DNA of 12,047 nt from an uncultured Veillonella sp. (GCA_934183145.1 CAKPSA010000034.1:1-12047), one strand, 5' to 3'. Shown: positions 1 through 7,491, numbered from the stretch's first letter. Translations and numbers: made by a program. The notes: a model not told the origin generated them from the sequence alone.

Positions 1-135
1 ATAGGAATGACGACCATTGAACTGGCAAAAGTGAATGAGCGCAATGGCGTCAAAGGAAAAGCGAAACATATCCGTCCGTTGATAAATTTGTAAGCCATCG
101 ATAATTAAATCATCAAGTCGTTCTTGATCATTCAT
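1..135 (-). CDS. TrmN6/YabB-like tRNA(Val) adenine-N6 methyltransferase, N-terminal 45 codons only
   Basis: Only the first 45 codons are in the window; the gene runs off the left edge. The readable start contains ERLDDLIIDGLQIYQ followed by F-x-F-S-F-D-A-I-A-L-I-H-F, which resembles the N-terminus of YfiC/YabB (TrmN6) proteins. These are SAM-dependent enzymes that methylate N6 of an adenine in tRNA(Val). The SAM-binding and NPPF-type catalytic motifs would lie beyond the edge and cannot be checked. The ATG at 135-133 overlaps the end of ricT by 8 bases, and a good ribosome-binding site (GAGGTGG) lies inside the ricT 3' end, so translational coupling is likely. In B. subtilis yabB also lies just downstream of ricT (yaaT), with yabA between them; here yabA is missing. 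The family call rests on a short stretch plus context. Confidence 0.72.
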   Translation of the reverse strand, partial: MNDQERLDDLIIDGLQIYQRTDMFRFSFDAIALIHFCQFNGRHSY

Positions 136-973
136 CAGGCAATGCCACCTCGGACCATTTTAAATCGATGGTACGACCCGCTTCAAGCTGTACCTTCACA
201 GTATGTTTATGGTGATTTACTTTTAAGACCTTACCAATACCTTCATCGGTAACGACCTCTTTACCAATCCCAGGAGGTGCTACATCTTGAGGAGCTTGAG
301 GGCGTTCCTTCTTAACATATAGATCGCCACCCTTTTTATATAAATCATCTTCATAGTTAAGACAGCACATCAAGCGGCCACATACACCAGAAATTTTCGT
401 AGGGTTTAGGCTCAAATTTTGATCCTTAGCCATGCGAATAGAAACCGGTGTGAAATCACCTAAGAAATTAGAACAGCATAAAGGTCGACCACAAGCGCCG
501 ATACCATTTAGGACCTTAGCCTCATCACGAACGCCTACTTGGCGTAACTCAATACGTGTTCTAAATACGGTGGCTAAATCCTTAACAAGCTCACGGAAGT
601 CGATACGACCATCCGCTGTAAAGAAGAATATAATTTTATTCATATCAAATGTGTATTCCACATTGATGAGTTTCATCGGCAACTTACGTTTACCAATTTT
701 TTCGAGACAAATTTCAAAGGCTTTTTCTTCGCGCTCTTTATTCTTCTCGATTTGTTTTAAGTCCTTTGGTGTTGCCTTTCTAATAACAGGCTTAACAGGA
801 GCTACAACAGTGTCTTCAAAGACCTCTTTAGGGCCGATAACAACAGTACCGTATTCGACGCCACGTGCAGTCTCAACGATAACCCCATCACCAACGGATA
901 GTTCTAATTGTTCAGGCAGAAAATAGTAAATCTTCCCCGCCTTTTTAAAGCGTACGCCAACTATGGTTAGCAT
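128..973 (-). CDS. ricT: RicT/YaaT, PSP1-domain regulatory iron-sulfur protein
   Basis: This 281-residue protein has the length and architecture of RicT (YaaT), one component of the Ric (Y) complex. In B. subtilis that complex carries Fe-S clusters and promotes RNase Y-dependent mRNA maturation and phosphorelay-linked development. The PSP1 region covers roughly residues 60-150. It is followed by two cysteine motifs, C161-GRPL-C166-C167 and C198-GRLM-C203-C204, which are the expected Fe-S ligand candidates. A short C-terminal beta-rich segment follows (about 235-278). The ATG directly abuts the holB stop codon (TAAATG), and the ribosome-binding site (GGAGGAGG) lies inside the last holB codons, so it is probably translationally coupled to holB. 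Its partners RicA and RicF are not in this window. Family identity is secure; the exact role in this organism is inferred. Confidence 0.93.
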   Translation of the reverse strand: MLTIVGVRFKKAGKIYYFLPEQLELSVGDGVIVETARGVEYGTVVIGPKEVFEDTVVAPVKPVIRKATPKDLKQIEKNKEREEKAFEICLEKIGKRKLPMKLINVEYTFDMNKIIFFFTADGRIDFRELVKDLATVFRTRIELRQVGVRDEAKVLNGIGACGRPLCCSNFLGDFTPVSIRMAKDQNLSLNPTKISGVCGRLMCCLNYEDDLYKKGGDLYVKKERPQAPQDVAPPGIGKEVVTDEGIGKVLKVNHHKHTVKVQLEAGRTIDLKWSEVALPDE

Positions 974-2014
974 TTAGTCCTCCTCCCGAGCATCATGAAG
1001 GGCGATACAAAGACCGTCCACCACGAGAGCGGTTTTTATATGTAAACGCAAAGCCCGTTCTGCTTGCAATGTTTCGGTAATAACCTTAGCCAATGCTTGC
1101 ATAGACCAGCGCGGTAATAATCGTAATAATTGAGTTTTGTACATAGGTACTTGTAATTGTCCATCTTGTGCACCCATCTTAAGAGCCATCATATCTCTAC
1201 TTACGAGGCGCAACCAGTGCATCAATTCTGTTAGGCTTTCACGAGGCAAACTTTCACAAGCTAAGGAAATCATAGCAAACCATCGAGTTTCAAAGGCGAG
1301 AATATCCATTACCTTAACAGCTAACTCTAGCATTTCAATGCGACCTTGCGTAGCCAATTTTTCTACTAACTGTGGATTACCATGACCGGCTAATAAAGCC
1401 TGCTCAATATCACCAGTGATGCCACGCTCTACGAGAGCCGTGCGAATCGTATCTATATCAACACTGTTAAAGCCTACACCCATACATCTAGATATGATAG
1501 TTGGTAACACAGTGTTAATCTTGTTCGTAATTATGATGAAATACACCTGTTCAGGCGGCTCTTCAATAGTTTTTAGCATGGCATTTGCCATGACTGCATT
1601 GGCCGTGTGAAAGTCCTCCACAATGACAACGCGATTGCCATTACCTGCCACAGACAGATGATCTTGCAATAATGAATACCACTGCTCTACCTTTAAGGTC
1701 GTCTTCATAGGACGAATCCAAAAGGCATCTCCCTTATCCATATAGATAGGCAAGCCTTCTGCTTCGATGCGTTTCTCCGTCTCACCATTAGCAAGACGCG
1801 CTTCTTTTACATCAGCTAAATACGCTTCACCCTTAGGTTGAGAAAACACTTGACGTCCCAACAATAGAGATGCAAGACCTATAGCCATATCTAGCTTGCC
1901 AAGACCTGCTTCACCATAAAATAAAAGGCTATGTGGTAATGCATTACGACTTACAAGTTCCGATAGGTGTGCCTTGATCGAATCTTGACCAATTATAGAA
2001 TCAAAATATGTCAT
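974..2014 (-). CDS. holB: DNA polymerase III clamp-loader delta' subunit
   Basis: A 346-residue protein of the clamp-loader delta' family, which helps open and load the beta sliding clamp during replication. Visible are a P-loop-like GEAGLGK (34-40), a Walker B-like segment (VVIVEDF, 129-135), LKTIEEPP (147-154) and the SRC motif (175-177) that delta' contributes to the neighbouring ATPase site. The P-loop lysine is followed by L rather than T/S, so ATP binding is doubtful, as in several delta' proteins. The usual Cys-rich zinc module between P-loop and Walker B is absent: there is no cysteine between residues 40 and 176. I chose the ATG at 2014 because GGAGGGG lies five or so bases upstream; a longer reading from TTG at 2029 would place the ribosome-binding site inside the gene. 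A terminator separates it from tmk upstream; ricT follows with no gap. Confidence 0.93.
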   Translation of the reverse strand: MTYFDSIIGQDSIKAHLSELVSRNALPHSLLFYGEAGLGKLDMAIGLASLLLGRQVFSQPKGEAYLADVKEARLANGETEKRIEAEGLPIYMDKGDAFWIRPMKTTLKVEQWYSLLQDHLSVAGNGNRVVIVEDFHTANAVMANAMLKTIEEPPEQVYFIIITNKINTVLPTIISRCMGVGFNSVDIDTIRTALVERGITGDIEQALLAGHGNPQLVEKLATQGRIEMLELAVKVMDILAFETRWFAMISLACESLPRESLTELMHWLRLVSRDMMALKMGAQDGQLQVPMYKTQLLRLLPRWSMQALAKVITETLQAERALRLHIKTALVVDGLCIALHDAREED

Positions 2015-2047
2015 AGCCCCTCCTATCAATACATGCTCAATATTAAT

Positions 2048-2076
2048 ATTATATAAGAAAAAGGCGACTTTTAAAA
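2048..2076 (-). promoter_or_regulatory. possible weak promoter for holB-ricT-trmN6
   Basis: A perfect TATAAT lies at 2053-2048 on the minus strand, about 33 bases before the holB ATG, with a poor -35 (TTTTAA) at a 17-base spacing. It overlaps the tail of the preceding terminator. It is proposed because holB needs a start of transcription after that terminator; AT-rich DNA could give this match by chance. Confidence 0.35.
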
Positions 2077-2084
2077 GAGTCGCC
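2055..2084 (-). terminator. Rho-independent terminator after tmk
   Basis: On the minus strand a 7-bp GC-rich stem (GGCGACT / AGTCGCC) with an 8-base AT-rich loop is followed directly by TTTTTCTT. It starts six bases after the tmk stop codon and is a standard intrinsic terminator closing the decarboxylase-tmk unit. Confidence 0.88.
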
Positions 2085-2089
2085 CTATC

Positions 2090-2776
2090 CTAAGGTAGTA
2101 AATTTACTACTGCTTGGTATACATCGTTATGAATTTCTTCAATGGTGCGTAACGCATATTGATTAGCCTTATCTTTAATTGCACAGGGAATACGGTGCCA
2201 TTGGTAGCGTTCTACCAGCTCTTCATAGGCATCGTGAACAGCTACTAAATACTGATGATTTCCCTCATGAATATCCCCTGTATTACCGCCAGTTTTACCA
2301 GTGCGCTCTGCCATAAGAGCTTCACTCACTTCAAGAGGCATATCTAAGAGACATACCGCATCAGGTGTAGGCAAGCCGAATTTATTAAACTCAAAGTCTT
2401 CAAGCCAATCTAAAAATGCAGTACGTTCCTTCTGATTGTCATATTTTACCATTTGGTGCACCATATTAGATGTAGTATAACGATCTGCAATGATGATACC
2501 ACCATTTTTATAGAACTCTTCCCAATCAGTTCTAAAGGAAGCAAATCGATCAATAGCGTACATGGAGCTTGCCACATAAGGATTTACATCATGTACATCT
2601 TTACCAAACTCTCCAGCAAGATACATTTTTATTGGCATAGCCGCACCGCTATCATAGTTTGGGAAGCTTACAGATTTAACTGCATACCCTTCCTTAGTTA
2701 GACGCTCTACTAATAATTTAGTTTGCGTTGCTTTACCGCTACCATCTCCACCTTCTAAAATGATCAAAGTCCCCAT
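2090..2776 (-). CDS. tmk: thymidylate kinase (dTMP kinase)
   Basis: A 228-residue P-loop kinase that phosphorylates dTMP to dTDP in the cytoplasm, a required step in dTTP synthesis. Visible are the P-loop EGGDGSGKATQ (8-18, lysine 15), the DRY motif (98-100), and a lid region with R158, K161 and the DIHE sequence (168-171) typical of TMP kinases. The P-loop has A after the lysine instead of T/S, and the protein is somewhat longer than the roughly 210-residue enzymes of E. coli and B. subtilis; similar GDGSGK-A/Q-TQ forms occur in Clostridia. I chose the ATG at 2776: AGGAG lies just upstream and MGTLIILEG is the expected N-terminus; an ATG 21 bases earlier lacks such a site. It begins two bases after the decarboxylase stop, so both are co-expressed. 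Confidence 0.92.
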   Translation of the reverse strand: MGTLIILEGGDGSGKATQTKLLVERLTKEGYAVKSVSFPNYDSGAAMPIKMYLAGEFGKDVHDVNPYVASSMYAIDRFASFRTDWEEFYKNGGIIIADRYTTSNMVHQMVKYDNQKERTAFLDWLEDFEFNKFGLPTPDAVCLLDMPLEVSEALMAERTGKTGGNTGDIHEGNHQYLVAVHDAYEELVERYQWHRIPCAIKDKANQYALRTIEEIHNDVYQAVVNLLP

Positions 2777-2778
2777 AC

Positions 2779-4260
2779 TTACTCCTGTAACACCCAAATT
2801 GTTTCTAATGACATATCATCAGCCCCATTTGGTACATAACCTAAAGCTTTACGATTCTCTATATATTGTAACACAGATTCACTAATTACTTCACCTACAG
2901 CTACACAAGGAATTCCAGGTGGATAGTAAGCAATAGTCTCGCCAGCTATACGATGAAGTGCATCTCGTAATCGCACTTGTTCTCGATTTGCATACATCGC
3001 CTTACGAGGAGTTACACCAACGATAGGCTCTGGCAATACTGCTGAATCTTTGCTACAATCTTTCAAATTCTCATCCTCTTTATGGCTTGATTCAAGGGAT
3101 TTGCATAACACCGTATTGCTAATAGCTTGTACAGCTTGTATAAGAGCTGTTACAGATTCTTTTGTATCACCAATAGTAATGAGTACTAACACATGATGAG
3201 CCTGTACTAACTCTACCTCAATACGATGATTCCGTAACATCCGTTCAAACGCAACACCTGTTAGACCTAGATTTTTCGCATCGATAAGTACCTTTGTACA
3301 GTCATAGTTTACCACTCGATTTTGAATATCTGCATATTCCATGGTAGTAATGCCAGAAATCTTATGTAGCTCATTACGTAAATATCGGCTCAATTCTACG
3401 GTACGACTAACTAGGTCTTCACCTGCTGTGGCCAATTGATGGCGCGCCATATCTAAGGATGCAAGAAAGATATAATTAGGACTCGTGCTTTGTAACATTT
3501 GATGCATTTGTGTAATACGACGTTTATTAATTCTTTTACCTTGCCCTAATAGCCAAGATGTTTGTGTCAAAGATCCTACCGATTTATGTGTGCTTTGTGC
3601 TACTAAGTCTGCACCTGCTGCAATGGCTTCGATAGGTAAATTTTTTGAAAATGGTAAATGAGGTCCGTGAGCTTCATCAACAAGAACAATCACCCCTCGT
3701 TTATGTGCTTCTTTTACAATATTTACAATATCTACACCTACACCATAATAGTTTGGATACACCAAGAGGATCGCCTTCGCCTCTGGATGTGCATCCATAG
3801 TTTTAACGGCATCGTCCAACGATACACCTAAAGGAATACCCCAACGCTCATCAAATTGACAATCCATATAGACAGGCTTAGCACCAGATAACACTAAGCC
3901 ACTAATAACGGAACGATGTGATTCTCGAGGAATAATAATCGTTTCATCAGGGCCTACTGTTCCCATAATCATAGCTTCAATTAAGGCCGTAGTCCCATTA
4001 ATAGAAAACCAACAACAATCAGCACCATATAGCTCAGCTGTTAACTCTTGAGCCTCTTTTAATTCCCCTTCAGGTTCATGTAAATCATCTAGAGCATACA
4101 TAACACCTAAATCATAAGGTAAGGCCGGTCCCATCCAATCCTTTAGTAATTGAGGAGCCTCCATACCAATCTTATGACCTGGTGTATGAAAAGGCACAAA
4201 GTGTTGTTCTTTATATGATTCTAAAGCCTCTACAAAGGGCATTTTTTCTTGATTACTCAT
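2779..4260 (-). CDS. Orn/Lys/Arg decarboxylase, PLP-dependent fold type I (YaaO/SpeA-like)
   Basis: A 493-residue pyridoxal-phosphate enzyme of the major Orn/Lys/Arg decarboxylase family, producing putrescine, cadaverine or agmatine depending on substrate. Visible are the N-terminal HTPGHK (25-30), a cofactor-contact region around INGTTA (87-92) and SHRS (114-117), DEAHGPHLPF (195-204) with the cofactor aspartate, and QSTHKSVGS (222-230) with the Schiff-base lysine K226. The C-terminal decarboxylase domain contains YPPGIPCVAVGE near residue 435-447. It lacks the N-terminal wing domain of the inducible enterobacterial enzymes and matches the short biosynthetic type (SpeA, YaaO; about 480-490 residues). 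In B. subtilis yaaO also lies directly before tmk. A hairpin with a T-run ends about 11 bases before the ATG. Substrate cannot be told from sequence alone. Confidence 0.9.
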   Translation of the reverse strand: MSNQEKMPFVEALESYKEQHFVPFHTPGHKIGMEAPQLLKDWMGPALPYDLGVMYALDDLHEPEGELKEAQELTAELYGADCCWFSINGTTALIEAMIMGTVGPDETIIIPRESHRSVISGLVLSGAKPVYMDCQFDERWGIPLGVSLDDAVKTMDAHPEAKAILLVYPNYYGVGVDIVNIVKEAHKRGVIVLVDEAHGPHLPFSKNLPIEAIAAGADLVAQSTHKSVGSLTQTSWLLGQGKRINKRRITQMHQMLQSTSPNYIFLASLDMARHQLATAGEDLVSRTVELSRYLRNELHKISGITTMEYADIQNRVVNYDCTKVLIDAKNLGLTGVAFERMLRNHRIEVELVQAHHVLVLITIGDTKESVTALIQAVQAISNTVLCKSLESSHKEDENLKDCSKDSAVLPEPIVGVTPRKAMYANREQVRLRDALHRIAGETIAYYPPGIPCVAVGEVISESVLQYIENRKALGYVPNGADDMSLETIWVLQE

Positions 4261-4271
4261 CTATACCTCGT

Positions 4272-4307
4272 AAAAAGGGCATGAATCTCTATGAGACTCA
4301 TGCCCTT
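4272..4307 (-). terminator. hairpin with T-run after pth: terminator or attenuator for the decarboxylase
   Basis: On the minus strand a 10-bp stem (AAGGGCATGA / TCATGCCCTT) with a small inner hairpin (TCTC / GAGA) is followed by TTTTTA. It starts about 11 bases after the pth stop codon. It has all parts of an intrinsic terminator but leaves only 11 bases before the decarboxylase ATG, too few for a promoter, so partial read-through or regulated termination is likely. Confidence 0.83.
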
Positions 4308-4318
4308 ATGCATGTTAT

Positions 4319-4897
4319 TTATCGCTGTGGGCGACGCTTAGGATTGAATTGATTCATCCCTTTATCGATACCCACCTCTAAAGTACCTAATACGGCTTTC
4401 ACTGTATCCTTGATACCCTTTTGTACCTTCTCTTGTGATTCTTCACTAAATGGTGCTAACACATGATCAATGACAGTCCATTGCGGTAATGGACGACCAA
4501 TGCCGACGCGGAAACGTGGGAAGTTTTCTGTGCCTATATGAGAGATTAAGGATTTAATCCCATTATGCCCACCAGAACTACCATTTGGTCGAATACGTAA
4601 TTTGCCTACCGGTAAATCCATATCATCATAAATACAATACACATCAGATGGATCAATCTTATAGTACCGCATCAATGGCCCTACAGATTCACCACTAGCA
4701 TTCATAAATGTTTGTGGCTTAACAAGCAATACCTTCTCACCATCTACAGTAATACTGCACACCTCTGCACGTTGTTCCTCTTTCCAAGGCGTGTGAGACA
4801 CGCTGTCTGCAATGGCATCGATAACCATAAATCCAATATTATGTTTTGTCGCTTCATATTGCTTGCCCGGATTACCAAGGCCTACTACTAATTTCAA
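4319..4897 (-). CDS. pth: peptidyl-tRNA hydrolase
   Basis: A 192-residue enzyme that releases peptides from prematurely dropped peptidyl-tRNAs, recycling the tRNA. The family signatures are intact: GLGNPG (6-11, with N9), the catalytic histidine H19 in TKHNIGF, PQTFMNASG (61-69, N66), DDMDLPVGKLRIR (91-103), SSGGHNGIKS (107-116, N112) and FPRFRVGIGRP (126-136). The start is a TTG: the codon stands five bases after TAGGTGA, and the protein then begins MKLVVGLGNPG as in other Pth proteins, so no better upstream start exists. It begins 10 bases after the prs stop codon and is probably transcribed with prs, as in the B. subtilis glmU-prs-ctc-pth order (ctc is missing here). Confidence 0.96.
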   Translation of the reverse strand: MKLVVGLGNPGKQYEATKHNIGFMVIDAIADSVSHTPWKEEQRAEVCSITVDGEKVLLVKPQTFMNASGESVGPLMRYYKIDPSDVYCIYDDMDLPVGKLRIRPNGSSGGHNGIKSLISHIGTENFPRFRVGIGRPLPQWTVIDHVLAPFSEESQEKVQKGIKDTVKAVLGTLEVGIDKGMNQFNPKRRPQR

Positions 4898-4907
4898 GAA
4901 TCACCTA

Positions 4908-5861
4908 TTATTTATCAAATAAATTACTTACTGAAACTTCATGAAAGATACGCATAATTGCTTCACCCAATAATGGAGCTACAGATAATTGCGTTACATT
5001 GTCTAATTTGCAATTTTCTGGTAATGGCATTGTATTTGTTACGATAAGCTCTTTAATATTGGAGTTTGCAATGCGTTCACTTGCTGGATCTGTTAATACA
5101 GCATGGGTAACAGCGGCCATAACAGATTTAGCACCAAATTCTTCTAATGCTTTAGCACCTTCTACAAGAGAGCCTGCTGTATCTACAATATCATCAACTA
5201 TGATACAGTTTTTACCTTTTACATCGCCAATAAGGTTCATAACTTTTGCTACGCCTGGCTCAGGACGTTTTTTCTCGATAATTGCGATTGGCGCACCAAT
5301 GCGGTCAGCTAAATCACGAGCACGAGTTACACCGCCAAGGTCTGGAGATACAACAATAACATCTTCAAGATTTTTTTCATTAATGTATTTAGCTAAAATG
5401 GATGCACCATATAAATGATCTACTGGCACATCGAAGAATCCTTGAATTTGACCTGCATGCAAGTCAATTGTTACAAGACGAGTAATGCCAGAAGTTTGCA
5501 TCAAGTTTGCTACTAATTTTGCTGTGATAGGTTCACGGCCACGAGTCTTGCGGTCTTGGCGAGCATAGCCGTAGTAAGGTACTACAGCCGTAATATGACG
5601 TGCAGAAGCGCGTTTCAACGCATCAGCCATAACCATTAATTCCATTAAATTATCGTTTACAGGATAGCTAGTTGGTTGAATGATAAATACATCTTTGCCA
5701 CGTACGCTTTCATCAATCATAATTTGTACTTCGCCATTATTAAAGCGACCTACAAATGCTTCACCTAAAGGCAAACCTAAATAATCACAAATTTCCTTTG
5801 CCAATGCAGGATTCGCATTACCTGTGAAAATTTTAAGTTTTTTGCCGTCTTCAAATGCCAT
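4908..5861 (-). CDS. prs: ribose-phosphate pyrophosphokinase (PRPP synthetase), class I
   Basis: A 317-residue cytoplasmic enzyme that makes PRPP from ribose 5-phosphate and ATP, feeding purine, pyrimidine, histidine, tryptophan and NAD synthesis. Length and motifs fit class I: the flexible catalytic loop [14 protein letters not shown] (99-112), the histidine motif [12 protein letters not shown] (133-144), the conserved [11 protein letters not shown] (172-182) and the PRPP-binding loop [10 protein letters not shown] (222-231). The ATG at 5861 follows AAAGGG at suitable spacing. It has its own promoter in the 126-base gap after glmU, while pth follows after 10 bases. The link to the nearby PurR is biochemical as well as positional: PurR senses the PRPP that this enzyme makes. 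Confidence 0.97.
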   Translation of the reverse strand: MAFEDGKKLKIFTGNANPALAKEICDYLGLPLGEAFVGRFNNGEVQIMIDESVRGKDVFIIQPTSYPVNDNLMELMVMADALKRASARHITAVVPYYGYARQDRKTRGREPITAKLVANLMQTSGITRLVTIDLHAGQIQGFFDVPVDHLYGASILAKYINEKNLEDVIVVSPDLGGVTRARDLADRIGAPIAIIEKKRPEPGVAKVMNLIGDVKGKNCIIVDDIVDTAGSLVEGAKALEEFGAKSVMAAVTHAVLTDPASERIANSNIKELIVTNTMPLPENCKLDNVTQLSVAPLLGEAIMRIFHEVSVSNLFDK

Positions 5862-5941
5862 TTTGTTACCCTTTCATTTGTTCCTATACTGGTTACTTAT
5901 CCATAATCATCCATTACAGATACACACTATTGCCTTTTTAT

Positions 5942-5970
5942 TGTATACTATTTTACCCAAATTGTGTTAA
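5942..5970 (-). promoter_or_regulatory. candidate sigma-A promoter for prs-pth
   Basis: On the minus strand TTAACA (5970-5965) and TATACA (5947-5942) are separated by 17 bases; TACAAT two bases further is an alternative -10. The transcript would have a leader of about 70-75 bases before the prs ATG. Each hexamer has a small number of mismatches to consensus. There is no clear GC-rich terminator between glmU and this site, so read-through from glmU is also possible. Confidence 0.55.
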
Positions 5971-5987
5971 AAAATTATAATATTTTT

Positions 5988-7361
5988 TTATTTCTTTTTG
6001 AAAGTATCGTCAGTTACCCAATTTTCTTTCACAATTTGCTTGCTACGGCCCACTGCTAACGCCTTATCCGGTACATTTTTAGTAATGGTAGAGCCTGCAC
6101 CTACATAGCTATAATTACCTACTGTTACAGGAGCTACTAAGTTACTATTACAGCCTACAAAAGCACCATCGCCAATTGTCGTACGATGTTTAACTTTACC
6201 ATCGTAGTTTACAGTAATCGTACCACAACCAATATTAACACCAGAACCTACGTCGCTATCGCCGATATAGGAAAGATGTGGGAACTTAGTACCTTCACCG
6301 ACATTGGAGTTTTTAACTTCTACGAAGTTACCTACATGAACTTTGTTACCAAGCACAGTATTAGGGCGCAAGTGAACATATGGGCCTACATCTACACCGT
6401 CTTTTACTTCACAGTCATGACCATAAGTGAAGTGGATAATCGTATCTTTACCAACTTTTACATTTGTCAAACGAGTATGTGGACCAATTTCACAACGTTC
6501 ACCAATGACAGTATTTCCTTCGAGGATTGTACCAGGATACAAGATTGTATCGGCCCCAACAGTTACCTCAGGAGCTACATATGTATTGGCTGGATCAATA
6601 ATTGTTACACCAGCTGTCATTAACTCGACATTTTTACGATGTTTCAAAATAGATTCAGCTTCTGCTAACTGCAAACGAGAGTTTACCCCTAAAGATTCTT
6701 CAAAATCTTTAGTCATATAAGCACTTACCTTGTCTCCACCATTTACAAGAATACCTACTACATCGGTGATATATAATTCACCTTGCGCATTATCATCAGA
6801 TAATTGATCTAAACAAGGCCATAGTTTTTTACTATCAAACGCATACATCCCTGTATTAACTTCTTGAACAGCTAGTTCCTCTGGTTTACCATCTTTTTGC
6901 TCTACGATGCGAACTACAGAACCTTCTTCATTGCGAATAATACGGCCATAACCTGTTGGATCCGGCATATAAGCAGTCAAAATTGTCGCTGCTGCACCAG
7001 AGTTTTTATGCTCTTCTAAAAGTGCTTCTAAACTTTCTTTTGTAACAAGTGGTGTATCACCACAAAGTAATAAGATAGTACCATCATAATCGCCAAGTAC
7101 TGGTTGAGCCATTTTTACAGCATGACCCGTGCCATTTTGTTCTTCTTGGCGAACGAATTCAGCGCGGTCCCCCAAGTAATTTTGAACAGCATCACCGCCA
7201 AAGCCTACGATAACCACATCACGATTTGTGCCAATGGACTGAACTGTTTCCAGAACGCGTTCCACCATAGCTTTGCCGCCTACCTTGTGCAATACCTTTG
7301 GTAATTTAGACTTCATGCGCGTGCCCTTACCAGCAGCTAAAATAAGGCTTGCAATATTCAT
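5988..7361 (-). CDS. glmU: bifunctional GlcNAc-1-P uridyltransferase / glucosamine-1-P acetyltransferase
   Basis: A 457-residue bifunctional enzyme that acetylates glucosamine 1-phosphate and then couples it to UTP, giving UDP-GlcNAc for peptidoglycan and, in diderm bacteria, lipopolysaccharide. The N-terminal pyrophosphorylase domain (about 1-230) carries LAAGKGTRMKSKLPKVLH (8-25), QNGTGHA (75-81) and GDTPL (101-105). The C-terminal left-handed beta-helix (about 250-440) has hexapeptide repeats and the acetyltransferase motifs around PHLSYIGD (361-368, catalytic-type H362) and NIGCGTITVNYDG (376-388). Length is normal for the family. The start at 7361 follows TAGGAG at good spacing. It lies 130 bases downstream of purR without the yabJ and spoVG genes found between them in B. 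subtilis. Confidence 0.97.
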   Translation of the reverse strand: MNIASLILAAGKGTRMKSKLPKVLHKVGGKAMVERVLETVQSIGTNRDVVIVGFGGDAVQNYLGDRAEFVRQEEQNGTGHAVKMAQPVLGDYDGTILLLCGDTPLVTKESLEALLEEHKNSGAAATILTAYMPDPTGYGRIIRNEEGSVVRIVEQKDGKPEELAVQEVNTGMYAFDSKKLWPCLDQLSDDNAQGELYITDVVGILVNGGDKVSAYMTKDFEESLGVNSRLQLAEAESILKHRKNVELMTAGVTIIDPANTYVAPEVTVGADTILYPGTILEGNTVIGERCEIGPHTRLTNVKVGKDTIIHFTYGHDCEVKDGVDVGPYVHLRPNTVLGNKVHVGNFVEVKNSNVGEGTKFPHLSYIGDSDVGSGVNIGCGTITVNYDGKVKHRTTIGDGAFVGCNSNLVAPVTVGNYSYVGAGSTITKNVPDKALAVGRSKQIVKENWVTDDTFKKK

Positions 7362-7423
7362 AGTAATCTCCTATCTGTTATCTCTAATATATCTGAACCA
7401 TTTAAACTATTAATTTCATCATA

Positions 7424-7439
7424 TTGGCCCGTAGGCCAA
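7424..7439 (-). other. small hairpin with UACG-type tetraloop in the glmU leader
   Basis: On the minus strand TTGGCC-TACG-GGCCAA forms a perfect 6-bp stem closed by C-G over a UACG loop, one of the most stable RNA tetraloops. No T-run follows, so it is not a terminator. It lies about 63 bases before the glmU start in the purR-glmU gap (7362-7491) and may be an mRNA stabiliser, processing barrier or protein-binding site. Confidence 0.5.
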
Positions 7440-7455
7440 AACGCAATATAGAGTT

Positions 7456-7461
7456 ATTATA
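7456..7461 (-). promoter_or_regulatory. possible -10 element for glmU
   Basis: A perfect TATAAT lies on the minus strand in the purR-glmU gap, about 95 bases before the glmU ATG, but the matching -35 position (ATATTA at 17 bases) is poor and there is no TG extension. With no terminator after purR, glmU may instead be read from the purR promoter. Weak evidence. Confidence 0.3.
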
Positions 7462-7491
7462 TCTAACGATAATGTATCTAATATTAATCCT

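Noticed and set aside
432..926. Plus-strand open frame of 164 codons
   Set aside because: It is fully antisense to ricT, whose motifs and length are clear; the composition is low-complexity Ser/Thr/Arg/Lys and no family is recognisable.
4999..5418. Plus-strand open frame of 139 codons
   Set aside because: Lies antisense inside the well-conserved prs gene; no ribosome-binding site or domain signal.
5971..5990. Terminator directly after glmU
   Set aside because: There is an A-run/T-run palindrome just past the stop codon, but it contains no G-C pairs and would be too weak for reliable termination.
6186..6720. Two overlapping plus-strand open frames of 145 and 97 codons
   Set aside because: Both are antisense to the glmU beta-helix repeats; the repetitive coding strand keeps other frames open by chance.
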